DNA of 14,860 bases. Source: Paratractidigestivibacter sp963640745. GTDB lineage: Bacteria; Actinomycetota; Coriobacteriia; Coriobacteriales; Atopobiaceae. Where the stretch lies: assembly GCA_963640745.1 (NCBI GenBank), contig CAVIBB010000041.1, positions 1-14,860 of the forward strand, given 5' to 3'. The notes below the pieces were generated by a model. That model did not search any database. It worked only from the letters and a program-made list of their open reading frames with translations, and was not told where the DNA came from. Position 1 is the stretch's first letter; each line of letters begins with the position of its first letter. Both the position numbers and the translations under genes were made by a program. Below are positions 13,464 to 14,860 of this stretch, in pieces.

Positions 13464-14860
13464 ATGGGTACGGAAGCGCCGCGCGTCGTCGTCCTTTCCG
13501 CCGGTGGGGTTGACGTCGTCGTGTACGTCTACGAACGCGAGGGGCCGGCTGTTGCCTACTGGGGGTCGAGCTTGGGCTTGAGTGAGGGCGAAGCTGCGGT
13601 ACTACCCGCGGCCGGATACCGTTCCATACCCCTTGTTCCGTTGTGTTGCCATCGCGAGTGGAACGAGGAGCCGGGTCTCGACGGGTCCTATGAGGGGGAG
13701 CTCTTCAGCCCGCTCTTCGACGCCTTCGAGTCTTTAGTCGGGCCGAGTTCGCTTACCTTTTCTTCGGTAGATGTCTCCGGTTCGCTTGAGCTTGCCGGCG
13801 AGCTTTCCGTCGAGCCATCGGGGCTTGTTAAGGCCCGCGCCACGGTGAGAAACCTTTCGGAGCGCGTTTACGGCGTCCGCGCCATGAGCGTTTGCCTTCC
13901 GCTGCCTTTTGGCGAGGACGATGTGTATGAGCAGGTGGGCGGCTGGGGGATTGAGCATCAGGAGCGCCGCCACCCGCTTTCGCAGGGTATCCATGCCCGT
14001 CGCGTGAGGAATTGCCGCGGCGTCGATTCGAGTCCCGTCCACGGTGTCTGCGCGCACGGCGCCGATTGGGCGCACGGAGGCGTACACCTTATCCATGTGG
14101 CCTGGAGCGGAAACACCCGCACGCAGGTCGAGATGACGAGTATGTGCGAGCGCTTTGCGCGCGGCGGGGAGTACCTTTTCGACGGTGAGGTAAGGTTGGC
14201 GCGCGGCGAGTCGTACCGCACGCCTTGGGTCTACGGGACTTGTGGCGAGGGGCTCGACCAGGCTGCCGCTCGTTTTCACTCCCATGTCCGGTCTCTTTCT
14301 TCTCATCCGACTACCGACCGTCCCGTGACCATCAACACATGGGAGGCTGTCGGTTTCCGTATGAGCGAGGAGAAGCTCACCGAACTCGCTGATGTTGCGG
14401 CGGGCGTGGGTGTCGAGCGGTTCGTTGTCGATGACGGCTGGTTCTCTACGCGACGCTATGACGATAGCGGTCTCGGGGACTGGTGGGTCTCCGAGGAGGT
14501 GTGGCCCGATGGCATCGACCGGCTCATATCGCATGTACATGGTCTTGGTATGCAGTTCGGCATCTGGTTCGAGCCTGAGTGCGCAAACACCGACTCCGAG
14601 GTTGCGCGAGACCACCCCGAGTGGATTCTCTCGCCGCTTGACCATCGTCCCGCGGAGCAGCGAAACCAACAGGGGCTTAACCTTGCGATACCCGAATGCT
14701 TCGACCACGTGTATGGGCAGATGGAGCGTTTCCTCTCCGAGCATGAGGTCGATTACATCAAGTGGGACAACAACCGTGACCTGTGGGAAGCTGGCGACCA
14801 ACGCACGGGTAGGCCGGGCTACCGCGCCGAGACCCTGGCTTACTACGAGTTGCTTGACCG
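13464..14860 (+). CDS. GH36 alpha-galactosidase, 3' end missing
   Basis: Open to the right edge: 465 residues plus 2 bases are visible, out of the roughly 700-740 usual for the family. ATG preceded by AAGGAG (13451-13456) with 7-base spacing. GH36 enzymes hydrolyse alpha-1,6 and other alpha-galactosides by a retaining mechanism, typically in the cytoplasm. Residues about 1-290 form the N-terminal beta-sandwich; the TIM barrel begins at NTWEAVGFRM. Further motifs are FVVDDGWF (Asp323, Asp324), GDWWVSEEVWPDGID, GIWFEPE, and IKWDNNRD whose Asp435 is the expected nucleophile (KWDxNR in the family). The acid/base Asp lies beyond the window. No signal peptide. Same strand as the upstream operon but behind a strong terminator and without the AATTTCA operator, so it probably starts a separate unit. 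Raffinose-type oligosaccharides are the default substrate; galactosyl-serine is a speculation from context. Confidence 0.9.
   Translation, partial: MGTEAPRVVVLSAGGVDVVVYVYEREGPAVAYWGSSLGLSEGEAAVLPAAGYRSIPLVPLCCHREWNEEPGLDGSYEGELFSPLFDAFESLVGPSSLTFSSVDVSGSLELAGELSVEPSGLVKARATVRNLSERVYGVRAMSVCLPLPFGEDDVYEQVGGWGIEHQERRHPLSQGIHARRVRNCRGVDSSPVHGVCAHGADWAHGGVHLIHVAWSGNTRTQVEMTSMCERFARGGEYLFDGEVRLARGESYRTPWVYGTCGEGLDQAAARFHSHVRSLSSHPTTDRPVTINTWEAVGFRMSEEKLTELADVAAGVGVERFVVDDGWFSTRRYDDSGLGDWWVSEEVWPDGIDRLISHVHGLGMQFGIWFEPECANTDSEVARDHPEWILSPLDHRPAEQRNQQGLNLAIPECFDHVYGQMERFLSEHEVDYIKWDNNRDLWEAGDQRTGRPGYRAETLAYYELLD

Noticed and set aside
13734..14801. Long minus-strand open frame (355 codons) over the alpha-galactosidase gene
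   Set aside because: The plus strand carries all GH36 motifs with a good ribosome binding site. The antisense frame is a by-product of GC-rich codon use and its translation shows no known motif.

Overview
The window is a high-GC, gene-dense bacterial segment. Its base composition, its strong purine-rich ribosome binding sites and its gene repertoire (paired POT-type peptide carriers, amino-acid fermentation enzymes, an anaerobe-type iron-sulfur serine dehydratase, a DUF1680-type arabinofuranosidase) fit a gut member of the Coriobacteriia such as Collinsella or a relative. That assignment is an inference from gene style, not from a marker gene. It is a draft assembly: a 10-N gap lies inside one gene.

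Layout. (1) At the left edge lies the 3' part of a prolyl-iminopeptidase-like alpha/beta hydrolase (3-1178). (2) After a 213-base gap with an operator-like palindrome comes a leaderless zinc metallopeptidase with the active-site layout of anthrax lethal factor (1392-2501). It converges on, and overlaps by 43 bases, a large beta-L-arabinofuranosidase of the GH127/GH146 type on the minus strand (2459-4741). (3) Divergent from the arabinofuranosidase is an XRE-cupin regulator (4898-5494), ended by a good terminator. (4) A 275-base control region with several operator half-sites leads into a plus-strand run: POT-family transporter 1 (5770-7293), Xaa-Pro peptidase (7368-8462), M32 carboxypeptidase (8564-10075), L-serine dehydratase interrupted by the N gap (10118-11715), and POT-family transporter 2 (11836-13344), closed by a strong terminator at 13372-13404. 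(5) A GH36 alpha-galactosidase begins at 13464 and runs off the right edge.

How the genes may work together. The same palindrome, AATTTCA-N6-TGAAATT with mismatches, sits before the metallopeptidase, in the arabinofuranosidase/regulator divergent region, and in several copies before the transporter-peptidase run. I infer that the XRE-cupin protein controls these units together. The enzyme set (a beta-L-arabinofuranosidase, an alpha-galactosidase, two proline-directed peptidases, a carboxypeptidase, a serine deaminase and two peptide-type carriers) matches the chemistry of plant extensins, whose Ser-Hyp repeats carry beta-L-arabinofuranosides on hydroxyproline and alpha-galactose on serine. 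The most interesting hypothesis here is therefore a regulon for import and complete breakdown of short arabinosylated, galactosylated proline-rich peptides. No hydroxyproline-degrading gene is visible in the window and the substrate is not proven by sequence.

The two transporters are themselves unusual. They keep the POT fold signatures but have lost the ExxER proton-coupling motif and the conserved TM4 lysine. No CRISPR array, tRNA, rRNA, insertion sequence or other mobile-element signature was seen. No intergenic stretch exceeds 300 bases.
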